64,000 nt of DNA from JANQLU01 sp964434955 (GCA_964434955.1 CAYSXI010000006.1:13510-77509), one strand, 5' to 3'. Positions 53,757 to 64,000 are shown, numbered from the stretch's first letter. A program made the numbers and translations. Notes: generated from the sequence alone by a model not told the origin.

Positions 53757-55088
53757 TCATTTCTTCGCGAATTTGAGGGCAGCCAATTGATTCCCGTCGC
53801 GCATCAGGAGTGTTTCGCCAGAGAATGTCGGGACCGTCCAGGCCTGCTTGCTCGCGACCGCCGTTTGCCAGGTCTCAACGACAGCTCCATCTTTGATCGA
53901 AGCTCCGATCAGTTTCCCTCGCTCATCGAGGATGATTACTTTTCCTCCGCCCATCGACAAAAAGTTGCTTTTCCGAAATCCACGTTCTCGGAAAACGGTT
54001 CTTCCGTTTCGAACATCGATGGCTGTCCAAAGGGTGGGGGACGGCCGCCTGGTACCCACCAGGTAAGTGCCAACGAGCACCGCGTTTGTATGCACGATTT
54101 GCAATTGCCGATTGGTCCAGGCAATTCTGGTTTTCCATTCGCCCTTCTTTTTTGACAATTGAATTGCTTGGGCTCCATGATCACAGTATCCGTGTGCAAT
54201 CAAAATCTGCCTTCGCTTCCTGTCCCAAATCGGTGTAAACGAAACGTTGTCCGCGGCAACTTTTCGCAGCAATTGCCGCCACAAGATTTTTCCAGAATTC
54301 GGATCGACGCCAACCAGTTCAAACATTCCATGGAAAACCAACATGACCTGGTTTTCGATTTCCATGAGCACCGGACTGCTGTGACTGGCGCGAAACGATT
54401 CGGAACGCCACACAATCTTTCCTGTACGACAATCAATCGCTGCGGCTCCAGCAATCGACTTGCCGGTTTCCGATTTACCTGAACGTTCTTCGAAGTACTC
54501 TGTTTCCGAGTCGGTCGCGTTGCCGAGTCCGGCAACGAAAACGAGATTTTTCCAAACCAGAGGACTACAGGCATACCCTGACTGTGGAAGTTGTGTGCCA
54601 AGTTTCGATTTCAGGTCGCAACTCCAGATTGGCGTTCCGTCTTTGGTGTTCGACGCGCGAACGATCGCATCAATTCCAACGGTGATGATCCGGTTACCGA
54701 CGATTGCGGGCGTTGCGTGAGGCCCGTCGTAGTTGGCCGTTGACGCATGGTAAGAAACACGGTGATGGCTTTCCCAGATTTTCTTGCCATCCGACAACGA
54801 ACGCTTCTCCAGTTTTTCCTCGTCGCCCACCAAATGAAAGACAAAACATGAATCAGAAGACGAAACAACCGCCGAATGCCCGCGCCCCAGTTCCTGCTTC
54901 CACAAAAGATTCGGTGCTTGCCATTTCAGGTTCTGCGGCCAGGAAACCGAGAAATCCTGATTCGGCCCGGCCCAACATTCCCAGTCGGTCCCGCGTGTCG
55001 ACTGCGTTGCATTTGATGGACGGGCGATCCCAAGCCCGGTCGCAAACGAGCCACCAGATAACAAGAAGTTAAAACGGCGACGGTTCAT
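53757..55088 (-). CDS. PQQ-type beta-propeller protein, Tat-like signal
   Basis: The 443-residue protein has a twin-arginine start (NRRRFNFLLSGGSFATGLG). Repeated blades of the type LWKQELGRG, GKKIWESH, GTPIWSCDLKS, GKIVWRSESF and GKILWRQLLR are typical of the pyrroloquinoline-quinone/BamB-like propeller. The blades have the A-x-D-x-x-T-G-K-x-x-W flavour (AIDCRTGKIVW). No catalytic dehydrogenase residues are evident, so it is likely a binding or scaffold protein in the periplasm. It lies between the ECF sigma gene and the larger esterase gene, all on the minus strand. Confidence 0.88.
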   Translation of the reverse strand: MNRRRFNFLLSGGSFATGLGIARPSNATQSTRGTDWECWAGPNQDFSVSWPQNLKWQAPNLLWKQELGRGHSAVVSSSDSCFVFHLVGDEEKLEKRSLSDGKKIWESHHRVSYHASTANYDGPHATPAIVGNRIITVGIDAIVRASNTKDGTPIWSCDLKSKLGTQLPQSGYACSPLVWKNLVFVAGLGNATDSETEYFEERSGKSETGKSIAGAAAIDCRTGKIVWRSESFRASHSSPVLMEIENQVMLVFHGMFELVGVDPNSGKILWRQLLRKVAADNVSFTPIWDRKRRQILIAHGYCDHGAQAIQLSKKKGEWKTRIAWTNRQLQIVHTNAVLVGTYLVGTRRPSPTLWTAIDVRNGRTVFRERGFRKSNFLSMGGGKVIILDERGKLIGASIKDGAVVETWQTAVASKQAWTVPTFSGETLLMRDGNQLAALKFAKK

Positions 55089-55227
55089 GGCCAGTCTTCC
55101 AATCGTTTGTTCATTCGATTTTCAACGAATTTAGCCGTTAAGGCTAAACCGTGATTCGAACAAAGCGACCAAACAGATTCAACCATTTCTGCGGAATACT
55201 TTCCGGCACCAACCGGAATCGCGAATC

Positions 55228-57138
55228 CTACTTTTTCTTGCTCGAATTCAAAACGCTCTCGGCTTCGCGCAGTTTTCTTTCGCGATCCTGTTCGCGCAAT
55301 GCACGAAGAATTTTCCCGCGGTCAGCGCGGGAAACCGGATATTCGATGTTCTCGCCAAGTGCGCCCAACGGCACTTCTTCCATTCGCCAACGGTCACTCC
55401 GCTGAGTTGCAAAGGGCAGATCTTTGTTTCCGGTGGCCTGCAAGTTTGCCAACGGATTGCGGCCCCAGGCGTAGCGGAAGTGAATCGGTTCAGGGACCAT
55501 GGGACTTGTCAAAACAAGTTGTCGCTTGTCATAGCGAACGCGGCCGCGGTTGTCCTTTCCAACCTCCGCATAGGCAACGTCTGCCGGATGAAACTTTCGG
55601 TCCTTGCCGGCAATCGCAAATCCGAGGATCTTTCCGTCCTCGGGGTCGCTGACTTGTTCGTCAAGCTTCAGTTGCAACGCGCCTTTGACTTGACTCACCT
55701 CCAAGAGCATCGGCGGCTTCCATTGAATTTGCCGATCGAAACCGTATTGGGTTGCAAGTGCCCAGCGAGCAATTCTCTCACCCGCGGGTATCTTCACCTG
55801 CGGATGATACCAACGTCGCCGAAGGTCATAGGTACTGACAAAGCCAATATTCTTGTCGCCTTCGTTGTAAAACTTGAGGAACGTTTTGTACTGGGCTTCG
55901 CGAATCTCAATTCCAGCGTTAAACATCTTTTCGCAATAGTCATCCAGCGTTTGGGGATAGCCATCAGTGCAAAGAGAAAGGATGCCAAAAGGCAATTTGG
56001 GATCGTTGAAGGCAATTCGCCATGCCCGGATCATTTCAGGAAAAACATCCGCGTACATTTCGACTCCGGTCGAGCCGTCAAATGCATTGTTGTATCCCTG
56101 ATGGAAAATCACGCCTTTGATTGAAAGCCCCTCGAGGGGAGCGATCATTCCTGCATAGCAATGGCCTGGATAATTATGGTTGCCAATAGGACCCGGTCGC
56201 AAATCCGTGGGTTCCTGTTTTCGATTTTCCGGTATCGCCTTGCCCTGTTTTGTTTGCTGCTCCAACCATTTTCGATGCTGGGCCACGCGGTTTTCCAAAT
56301 CAGCTTTCGCGTCCCATTGGGCGGCCGATTCCTCAAATGACGCGACCTTCGCTTGCGTGGTTTTGCTTTCCATATTTTTCAAAAGCGAAAGAGGGGTCCA
56401 GGTTTCCACGGTCGTCCCGCCACGCGAAGCATCGATCACACCAATTGGAACCTTTGCCGCCTTGTGAATCCGTCTTACGAACGCGTAACCAATTGCAGAA
56501 AGCTCTCGCGCCTTGTCGGGCGTACATTCATCCCAGTCTCCCTTTCGAAAATGCCGGCCGAACCAACTACTCCACTCATGGAGCCTCGCAAAGCCCTCCT
56601 TGTATTTCGGCCCCTGCCCGTAAGGAACCGTCAGGATTCGAATTTTCGGATAATTTGCTGAAACGATTTCAAGCTGACCGTTCTCAACTTTGGCAAGCTC
56701 GAATTCCATATTGCTTTGGCCGCCCAAAAGCCATACGTCTCCAACCAGAATGTTTTCGAGAACGATCTTTTCGCCTTCGCCACCATCCATGCCTTGGCTG
56801 GTCACGACCATTGTTTGCGGCTTTTCATTGGCTTCCGTTGCCGGCAAACTGACGACCCATTTGCGATTCTGGTCCGCGACGCCACTTACACTCTTGCCAC
56901 CGAAAGAAACCGTGATCACCGACGATGGTTTTCCCCACCCCCAGACTCGAATGGGTTTGTTTCGCTGAACAACCATGTTGGATTGGAAAACATTACTGAC
57001 GCAAAGTCCGTCCGATTTGACGGGCACATCCACCACATTTTCTTTTGGGAGCCTTTGCTGGGCTTGCAAAACACCCGTGAACTGCAAAGTCAGCACGACA
57101 ACAAATAACTGCATCGAGAAAACAACGCTTGGCTTCAT
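55228..57138 (-). CDS. Sialate O-acetylesterase-type (SASA) secreted enzyme
   Basis: A signal peptide (FSMQLFVVVLTLQFTGVLQAQ) precedes a beta-sandwich domain (FQSNMVVQRNKPIRVWGWG, about 45-130). Then come the SASA catalytic domain with GDVWLLGGQSNMEF (Ser142), VPIGVIDASRGGTTVETWT, and GVIFHQGYNNAFDGS. The overall order is that of bacterial sialate O-acetylesterases. A charged helical tail (RGKILRALREQDRERKLREA) extends the C terminus beyond the domain. It would remove acetyl groups from sugars outside the cytoplasm. The gene is divergent from the alpha/beta hydrolase; a perfect inverted repeat lies between them. Confidence 0.9.
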   Translation of the reverse strand: MKPSVVFSMQLFVVVLTLQFTGVLQAQQRLPKENVVDVPVKSDGLCVSNVFQSNMVVQRNKPIRVWGWGKPSSVITVSFGGKSVSGVADQNRKWVVSLPATEANEKPQTMVVTSQGMDGGEGEKIVLENILVGDVWLLGGQSNMEFELAKVENGQLEIVSANYPKIRILTVPYGQGPKYKEGFARLHEWSSWFGRHFRKGDWDECTPDKARELSAIGYAFVRRIHKAAKVPIGVIDASRGGTTVETWTPLSLLKNMESKTTQAKVASFEESAAQWDAKADLENRVAQHRKWLEQQTKQGKAIPENRKQEPTDLRPGPIGNHNYPGHCYAGMIAPLEGLSIKGVIFHQGYNNAFDGSTGVEMYADVFPEMIRAWRIAFNDPKLPFGILSLCTDGYPQTLDDYCEKMFNAGIEIREAQYKTFLKFYNEGDKNIGFVSTYDLRRRWYHPQVKIPAGERIARWALATQYGFDRQIQWKPPMLLEVSQVKGALQLKLDEQVSDPEDGKILGFAIAGKDRKFHPADVAYAEVGKDNRGRVRYDKRQLVLTSPMVPEPIHFRYAWGRNPLANLQATGNKDLPFATQRSDRWRMEEVPLGALGENIEYPVSRADRGKILRALREQDRERKLREAESVLNSSKKK

Positions 57139-57178
57139 TGTGATTATCCAGTGATTCCGGCTAACGTGAAGAATTAGA

Positions 57179-57210
57179 CAGAATTGCCGGTCCGCTGACC
57201 GGCAATTCTG
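57179..57210. repeat. Perfect inverted repeat between divergent genes
   Basis: CAGAATTGCCGGTC at 57179-57192 pairs with GACCGGCAATTCTG at 57197-57210 around a 4-base loop. It lies 40 bp upstream of the SASA esterase start and about 90 bp upstream of the hydrolase start, without a T run. It could be an operator or a transcript-end hairpin of unknown use. Confidence 0.75.
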
Positions 57211-57296
57211 GCTTCCAGTTTATTTGCAGTCTGGTCGAATTGAAACAACCGAGAAACCGGGGCGGATTGTTGCCTAGTTGTTTGACGCGATGACTA

Positions 57297-58211
57297 TTGA
57301 GAGGTATCTATTCGATAGAGCATTCCCCGCAGGACTTTCCCCATCAATTTGATTTGACCAAAATCATTCTTCTCCACGGCATGTGGGGCACCGGCAAGAC
57401 GTTGCGCCCCGTTGCAGATTATTTTTCCTCCAAGGGTTGTGACGTATTCGCGCCAACGCTGCCCGATCACCAGGCCGGTGAACCCGCGAGTGAAAAAATT
57501 GCTACCTACTCGGTTCGCGACTATGTCGAATATCTTCTCGACAGGGTGGAACTCGACCAAGAAACCATCATTGTTGGCCATTCCATGGGCGGTCTGTTGG
57601 CTCAGTTCCTGGCTGCCGCGAGCCCACAACCCAAGGGCCTGATCCTTTTGGCATCCGCTGGCCCCAAAGGCACCAATTGTTTTCATATCCCCTCGGCCAT
57701 CTCCATGTCTCACGCCAACTTCCGCTGGCGGTTTTGGGCGAAAGCCCATAAGCCGGGATGGCGTTTGGCCCGCTATGCCCTTTGGAACCTCGTGCCAGAA
57801 AGCAAAGCTCGGACGCTCTTTGACCAGCTAACGTACGAATCGGGACGCGCGTTTGCCGAGATCGTCTACTGGATGTTTGATCGAAACAACTCCATTGATC
57901 TGGATCTCAATCGAATCCAAATGCCGACGCTACTTCTTGGCGGTGAGAAAGACCATATCATGGTCCCAAGCATCACTCGTCGTCTGGCGCGGCGTTTCCC
58001 GAATCATGAACTGTTTCTTCTCAAGGATCATGCGCATTGGCTGTTTGATGAACCGGGCAATGAAAAGGTCTACGGTTTGATCGATCAATGGCTCGCCAAG
58101 CACCGACTGCTGGATTCACCGGATTCCGGCGACCGCAGCAATGCATCCGCAGAAATCTTGCCGTTGGCGACGTCCACGATGCCGGCCAACGCGTCGACTT
58201 CCGTGCATTGA
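57297..58211 (+). CDS. Alpha/beta-hydrolase
   Basis: The 304-residue protein has the hydrolase fold: IILLHGMWGTGKT as oxyanion strand, the nucleophile elbow GHSMGG near residue 99, a cap region (about 130-210), GEKDHIMVP with the acid and DHAHWLF with the catalytic His. It has no signal peptide, so it is cytoplasmic. The start is uncertain: the frame opens with TTG 57297, and TTG 57354 directly before the first strand is an alternative; neither has a strong ribosome binding site. The last about 25 residues are low-complexity. The substrate is unknown. Confidence 0.85.
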   Translation: MRGIYSIEHSPQDFPHQFDLTKIILLHGMWGTGKTLRPVADYFSSKGCDVFAPTLPDHQAGEPASEKIATYSVRDYVEYLLDRVELDQETIIVGHSMGGLLAQFLAAASPQPKGLILLASAGPKGTNCFHIPSAISMSHANFRWRFWAKAHKPGWRLARYALWNLVPESKARTLFDQLTYESGRAFAEIVYWMFDRNNSIDLDLNRIQMPTLLLGGEKDHIMVPSITRRLARRFPNHELFLLKDHAHWLFDEPGNEKVYGLIDQWLAKHRLLDSPDSGDRSNASAEILPLATSTMPANASTSVH

Positions 58212-58507
58212 TTCGCGACTTGGTCATCGTCCAAATCGTGGCCATTGGAAGCTCCTCACTTTGTTGCGTAACCCTTGCGACTCGCTGTCTCGTTTGCATC
58301 AAGATGCTGCTGCCACGACTTTTCCCGCGCGTTGACGACGCTTGCGTTGCTTGAGCCCATGCAAGCTGGAATGCGCCTTTTCCGACCGCCAAGACGTTAA
58401 TCTTTGGCTTCATTCCCATGGCTCATCCGTCGCCGGTATTTTTGGTCTCTTGCATTGGTTTGTATCCCCGGGGCCAGACCTTGACTTCATTATATTTTTG
58501 AAAAGTG
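58212..58507. other. Intergenic region before the BlaI promoter
   Basis: No gene is recognised in this stretch; short frames on the plus and minus strands lack motifs and ribosome binding sites. CCCCGGGG near 58468 is a short palindrome. The functional part seems to be at the right end, where the promoter of the next operon begins. Confidence 0.4.
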
Positions 58508-58536
58508 TTGACACCTACGACAAACGACCGTATACT
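58508..58536 (+). promoter_or_regulatory. Near-consensus sigma-70 promoter of the BlaI-M56 operon
   Basis: TTGACA (58508-58513), exactly 17 bp, TATACT (58531-58536). The predicted transcript starts near 58543, about 48 nt before the chosen TTG start. The first operator-like unit fills the spacer. Confidence 0.88.
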
Positions 58537-58574
58537 TACGACAAACCACCGTAAACCTACGAAAACTTGCCGTA
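58516..58574 (+). promoter_or_regulatory. Three 21-bp-phased operator-like repeats
   Basis: Three 17-bp elements of the form TACG-N9-CGTA lie at 58516-58532, 58537-58553 and 58558-58574, separated by 4 bp. The first two differ at one base (TACGACAAACGACCGTA). The period of 21 bp is two DNA turns, so all face the same side. They cover the promoter spacer, the -10 end, the start point and the leader, an arrangement fit for strong repression by the BlaI-type protein encoded next. Confidence 0.85.
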
Positions 58575-58590
58575 CCGAAAGGGATTCGCA

Positions 58591-58971
58591 TTGACGGAAG
58601 AACGATTAACCAACGCGGAACTGGCGATCATGGAATTACTCTGGGAGACGGAGCAATTGACCGCGCGACAGATTCGCGAACAGTTGTATGGCGATTCGGA
58701 GAAAGCGCAGCACGGTACGGTCCAACGGCTTTTGCAGAGTCTGGAAGAAAAGAACTTCGTGGAACGTGATCGCAGCTTGGGTGTGCACCTATTTTCAGCA
58801 AACGTTTGCCGTGAGGCGTACGGCGGGCTCCAGTTGAAGTCGCTTGCAGAAAAACTTACCGGGGGTTCGATCGCGCCGCTGTTGACTCATTTGCTCGATG
58901 AAAAGGAACTGGACAAGGCGGAGATAAAAAGGCTTCGAAAACTATTGGACGAGGCGCAGAACCGTGGTTGA
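58591..58971 (+). CDS. BlaI/MecI-type transcriptional repressor
   Basis: The start is TTG 58591 with AAAGGGA 6-7 bp upstream; an earlier in-frame TTG (58567) lies inside the third operator unit and has no ribosome binding site. The 126-residue protein has the BlaI winged helix: LTNAELAIMELLWE, LTARQIREQL, HGTVQRLLQSLEEKNFVERD, then a helical dimer domain (LTHLLDEKELDKAEIKRLRKLL). BlaI-type repressors are cleaved or released through a partner M56 sensor peptidase, encoded here with an 8-bp overlap. The operator array upstream predicts autoregulation of both genes. Confidence 0.93.
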   Translation: MTEERLTNAELAIMELLWETEQLTARQIREQLYGDSEKAQHGTVQRLLQSLEEKNFVERDRSLGVHLFSANVCREAYGGLQLKSLAEKLTGGSIAPLLTHLLDEKELDKAEIKRLRKLLDEAQNRG

Positions 58972-60970
58972 TTACTTGCTTCAAGCGACGCTGAGTAACT
59001 TTTTGGTTGCGGCGATTCTTGCATTAATCGCTTGGATCGTTCAAATGCGTGTTCGCTCTGCCTCACTGAGCAACTTGCTTTGGATGCTTGTCCTGATCAA
59101 GTTGGTCACGCCTCCGCTGCTGTCGGTTCCGCTTTTTGGCGTACCAAGTCTCTCGGAGCCGACTCCGGTAGCGGCCATCACGGACGAAGCGACGCCGATC
59201 GCTTCGTTCGCTTTGCGCGAAGCGACTTCGGACGGCATTTCATCCGGCGTGGCAGCGGATTTCGAACCGTCGCAACCCTCTATTTCCGCGACCACGAAAT
59301 CGAATCAGATTGCAACCTTCGCATTGGTGATCTGGATGGCAACCAGCTTGTTGCTACTTCTCATTTCCGTCGTACGGATTTGGCGATTTCATCGGCTCTT
59401 GCTTCCCAACATGCATTTGAGTCGCAAATTCACGAAATCGCTATCGGAGCCGGTCGCCCAGAAATTCGGGCTGCGAAAAGCGCCTCCGGTGATGACGTGT
59501 TCGGCGAACATTGCGCCATTTGTTTGGTGGTCTCGCTTTCGCCCCATCGTCGTCGTTTCCAAACAGGCAGCGGAGAACCTTAGCCAGTCCGACTTGCGAT
59601 TAATCATCGCTCATGAAATCGCCCATATCAAACGGCGTGATCACTGGCTCCGTTGGCTGGAGTGGGCGGCCATGTTGGGCTTTTGGTGGAATCCAATTAT
59701 GTGGCTCGCTCGACATCAACTTCGAACCTTTGAAGAAATCGCCTGTGACGACCTCGTTCTTGAACATGCGTCACCGGAAACCCATCAGTACGCAAACTCC
59801 CTGCTCAACATGGCAGAGGTGTTGGTCTCTCCGGCAGTCCGCCCGCCGGTTGTGGCAAGTGCGATCAACAGCGGCGGAAACCTGGAGAAGAGACTAAAAA
59901 TGATTATCGCCGATAATTCCAATCGAATTCCCAATGCGCTGCGAATCATGGTGATCGCCGCCGCCGCGTGCCTGTTCCCGCTTGGTTTTGTTTACGCGCA
60001 GGACTTCAAAGCCGTTGAAAGACGCCTGGGCGGAGCGGTAGAAGCTGGCGAAATTTCGCTGGATCAAGCCCGCGTGATGATGGACGCATTGCGGGGTTCC
60101 AAAGCACGTGGAGCGGAAGACCCACGTGGCATGGAAATGGAAATGGAAAAGAAACGTCGCTACGAGCGGATTGCCGTTGAGATCGAAGAGGCGGTCAAGG
60201 CCGGCATCATTTCAAAGCAAGACGCCAAAAAGAAATTGGTCGCCCTCGAAAAAGAAATGTTCCGTGAGCGGCGAGCTCGAAACGAGAATGTCAAAGTGCG
60301 AGCCCAAACCGAAATGGAGGCGAAGGAACGCCAACTGGTTGCCGTGATGCGCGAGATCGAGGCCGCCGTCAAAGCGGGACAACTTTCCAAGCGGGACGCC
60401 GAAAAGAAATTGGCTGCGATCAAGGAAAAAATGTTTGGCAATCGGCGGGAGAAACGCGACAACGAGCGGTATCGACTCGACCAAGAATTGGCCGCAAAGG
60501 AACGTGAATTCATGCAGGTTGCGCGAGAGATCGAAAAAGCGATGAAGGCAGGTACAATTTCCGAGGAGGACGCCAAGCGGAAATTGGAGGCTATCAAGCG
60601 GGAAATGGGTGGCATGCGACGTGGAATAAGTGCCAATGAAAGAATCCGCATCGAGAATGAGATTGACGCAAGGGAACGACGTTTTGTCGCGCTCGCTCGT
60701 GAAATGGAAGCGGCCGTAAAAGCCGGAACGATCTCCAAAGAAGAAGCCGAAAAGAAACTGGCGGAAGTCAAAGAAAAAATGTTCGGCGAGCGAAAAGAAC
60801 TCAAACGACGGCGACAAGTTGAAAGCGAGGAGCTGAAAGAAAAGAAAGCTCGCTACGTCGAAATTGCAACGAAATTTGAAATGGCTGTCAAAGATGGAAA
60901 AATGTCGGCCGAAGACGCGAAAGCGAAGCTTGGTGAATTGCGCAAGAAAATGTTCGGCGACAAGAAGTAG
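58964..60970 (+). CDS. M56 (BlaR1-type) membrane metallopeptidase with six helical repeats
   Basis: A GTG start overlaps the repressor gene by 8 bp. Membrane segments lie near residues 8-25, 38-55, 108-128 and 325-345. The zinc site IIAHEIAHIKRRDHW has HExxH near 216-220, and FEEIACDDLVLEHAS carries the further acidic ligand, as in BlaR1/MecR1. BlaR1-type sensors end in a penicillin-binding domain; here the last about 320 residues hold six charged helical repeats near residues 349, 400, 456, 514, 571 and 628. They share the core AVKAGxISxxDAxxKLxxIKxKMF. The signal sensed through these repeats is unknown. No beta-lactamase gene lies nearby. Confidence 0.92.
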   Translation: MVDYLLQATLSNFLVAAILALIAWIVQMRVRSASLSNLLWMLVLIKLVTPPLLSVPLFGVPSLSEPTPVAAITDEATPIASFALREATSDGISSGVAADFEPSQPSISATTKSNQIATFALVIWMATSLLLLLISVVRIWRFHRLLLPNMHLSRKFTKSLSEPVAQKFGLRKAPPVMTCSANIAPFVWWSRFRPIVVVSKQAAENLSQSDLRLIIAHEIAHIKRRDHWLRWLEWAAMLGFWWNPIMWLARHQLRTFEEIACDDLVLEHASPETHQYANSLLNMAEVLVSPAVRPPVVASAINSGGNLEKRLKMIIADNSNRIPNALRIMVIAAAACLFPLGFVYAQDFKAVERRLGGAVEAGEISLDQARVMMDALRGSKARGAEDPRGMEMEMEKKRRYERIAVEIEEAVKAGIISKQDAKKKLVALEKEMFRERRARNENVKVRAQTEMEAKERQLVAVMREIEAAVKAGQLSKRDAEKKLAAIKEKMFGNRREKRDNERYRLDQELAAKEREFMQVAREIEKAMKAGTISEEDAKRKLEAIKREMGGMRRGISANERIRIENEIDARERRFVALAREMEAAVKAGTISKEEAEKKLAEVKEKMFGERKELKRRRQVESEELKEKKARYVEIATKFEMAVKDGKMSAEDAKAKLGELRKKMFGDKK

Positions 60971-61050
60971 GCATTCGCTACGCCCAATCACGCCACAGAT
61001 CCTTACGCCGCACAACGGGACCAATTCGAAAAGGCCCCGTTGGGTCGGAA

Positions 61051-61132
61051 CCACTCGCTTGCGCTTCGTGCTTGTATGGGAGCGGGAGCCGAGGCTGAAG
61101 CCGGGAGGGATGTGTTTGGGAGTGCAGGGATG
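61051..61132 (+). repeat. Left arm of an 82-bp inverted repeat (dispersed planctomycete repeat)
   Basis: This arm starts CCACTCGCTTGCGCTTCGTG and matches the reverse complement of 61487-61568 with about six mismatches in 82 by hand count. Its first 25 bp are the dispersed repeat whose reverse reads ACAAGCACGAAGCGCAAGCG. I recall that repeat as frequent between planctomycete genes, where it yields spurious proteins containing YKHEAQAS; this should be verified. Confidence 0.85.
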
Positions 61133-61184
61133 AATCGGAACAATCAAAAGGACCTGTCGAAAACATCAAGTGGATAATGACCAA

Positions 61185-61295
61185 TTCGACATTGCCACTT
61201 CGACATTGCCACTTCGATATTGCCACTTCGATATTGCCACTTCGATATTGCCATTTCGACATTGCCATTTCGACATTGCCACTTCGATCATTACC
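61185..61295 (+). repeat. Tandem array of 14-bp units
   Basis: Seven full units of TTCGAYATTGCCAY (starting at 61185 and every 14 bp to 61269) are followed by a diverged partial unit from 61283. The units vary only at C/T in two positions. The period is not a multiple of three and the array lies outside any gene. Confidence 0.92.
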
Positions 61296-61305
61296 ACACC
61301 AAGAG

Positions 61306-61335
61306 GGTTCGCGATTAGCCGCGAACCTTTTTTTG
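61306..61335 (+). terminator. Rho-independent terminator behind the tandem array
   Basis: GGTTCGCG (61306-61313) pairs with CGCGAACC (61320-61327) around a 6-base loop and is followed by eight T residues. It lies 336 bp after the M56 stop, which would give that transcript a long 3' tail containing the tandem repeats. Confidence 0.88.
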
Positions 61336-61426
61336 TGCCCATTCCTCGATCTTTGCAATCACCATTCGAACGACCGACTCCCGAACCCAACGCCTCGTCG
61401 CGCAGTGTTAACGCGTGCAACTCCCC

Positions 61427-61482
61427 TACAAGCACGAAGCAATTTCTCCCCGCTCCTTACAAGCACGAAGCGCAAGCGAGTG
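61427..61482 (+). repeat. Two further copies of the dispersed 25-bp repeat
   Basis: TACAAGCACGAAGC occurs at 61427-61440 (truncated copy) and again within 61458-61482, where it continues CGCAAGCGAGTG. They precede the right arm of the inverted repeat. Confidence 0.8.
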
Positions 61483-61486
61483 AATC

Positions 61487-61568
61487 CATCTCTGCGCTCC
61501 CAAAAACATCCCTCCCGGCTCCAACCTCGGCCCCCGCTCCCATACAAGCACGAAGCGCAAGCGAGTGG
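61487..61568 (-). repeat. Right arm of the 82-bp inverted repeat
   Basis: This is the reverse-complement copy of 61051-61132. The two arms enclose 354 bp with the 14-bp array and the terminator. No target-site duplication or transposase is evident. Confidence 0.85.
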
Positions 61569-61678
61569 TTTCGGCCCCAATCCCACAACCCCACCCAACT
61601 CATTCGCGTGAATCCGCCCCACGATCCCCTTCCAACCATGCACTTTACGCATACCAAACATGCAACTCATGCATTTGA

Positions 61679-64000
<2,322 letters not shown>

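Noticed and set aside
58516..58574. CRISPR-like or mobile repeat
   Set aside because: Three 17-bp units with 4-bp gaps overlapping a promoter are better explained as operators.
60212..61147. Minus-strand open frames of 214-311 codons
   Set aside because: They are the reverse reading of the Lys/Glu-rich helical repeats of the M56 gene; the Phe/Ser-rich translation is an artefact.
61185..61295. CRISPR array
   Set aside because: Units of 14 bp are directly adjacent without spacers and no cas gene is present.

Overview
The window is a gene-dense stretch (roughly mid-50% G+C by eye) of a planctomycete chromosome, most likely from the Pirellulaceae or a close relative. The evidence is family content. 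There are two DUF1592/DUF1588 cytochrome-like plus DUF1552 gene pairs, DUF1080 and Gfo/Idh/MocA proteins with Tat signals, ECF sigma factors beside Ser/Thr kinases carrying TPR or WD40 domains, several PEP-CTERM proteins, a formaldehyde-activating-enzyme homologue, a sulfatase-like lipoprotein beside an FGE-like protein, and the dispersed intergenic repeat that I recall being common in this phylum. I saw no rRNA, tRNA, CRISPR array or transposase.

Layout. 1-5.4 kb: a class II-type photolyase fused to an FAD oxidoreductase (5' end cut by the window), a 2Fe-2S ferredoxin, a NUDIX-like protein, and a PLP decarboxylase directly behind a MarR regulator. 5.6-10 kb: a secreted deacetylase-like protein, a DUF1080 protein and a Gfo/Idh/MocA protein, a plausible sugar-oxidation module. 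10.2-17.9 kb: a tricorn-type protease with a good promoter and terminator, then the first DUF1592-DUF1552 pair. 25.8-17.9 kb (minus strand): class V aminotransferase, P450, Gfo/Idh/MocA, Fae-like protein, and a large BNR/sortilin-like propeller. 29.4-25.9 kb: two PEP-CTERM proteins. 29.6-33.5 kb: ECF sigma factor and TPR kinase. 33.6-39.6 kb: DUF885-like protein, HEAT/FGE-like protein, sulfatase-like lipoprotein, and an outer-membrane porin-like protein. 40.1-45.6 kb: the second DUF1592-DUF1552 pair and a glycerophosphodiesterase.

47.4-45.6 kb: a PadR operon on the minus strand with a near-consensus promoter and a striking interrupted palindrome. 47.5-50.3 kb: two small PEP-CTERM proteins and a SASA esterase. 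53.6-50.5 kb: an ECF sigma factor translationally coupled to a zinc-finger/kinase/WD40 protein. 55.1-53.8 and 57.1-55.2 kb: a PQQ-type propeller and a second SASA esterase. 57.3-61 kb: an alpha/beta hydrolase, then a BlaI-type repressor and M56 peptidase pair driven by a near-consensus promoter covered by three phased 21-bp operator-like repeats. 61-61.6 kb: a repeat-rich intergenic region with 14-bp tandem repeats, a terminator and an 82-bp inverted repeat. 61.8-64 kb: a catalase-peroxidase with an export signal, cut by the window end.

The strongest candidates for something undescribed are the BlaI/M56 locus (operator array plus six helical repeats on the peptidase), the PadR operator with a predicted leaderless transcript, the Fae-like protein lacking the catalytic histidine, the FGE-like/sulfatase-like pair in which both partners lack the residues for formylglycine chemistry, and the photolyase-oxidoreductase fusion.
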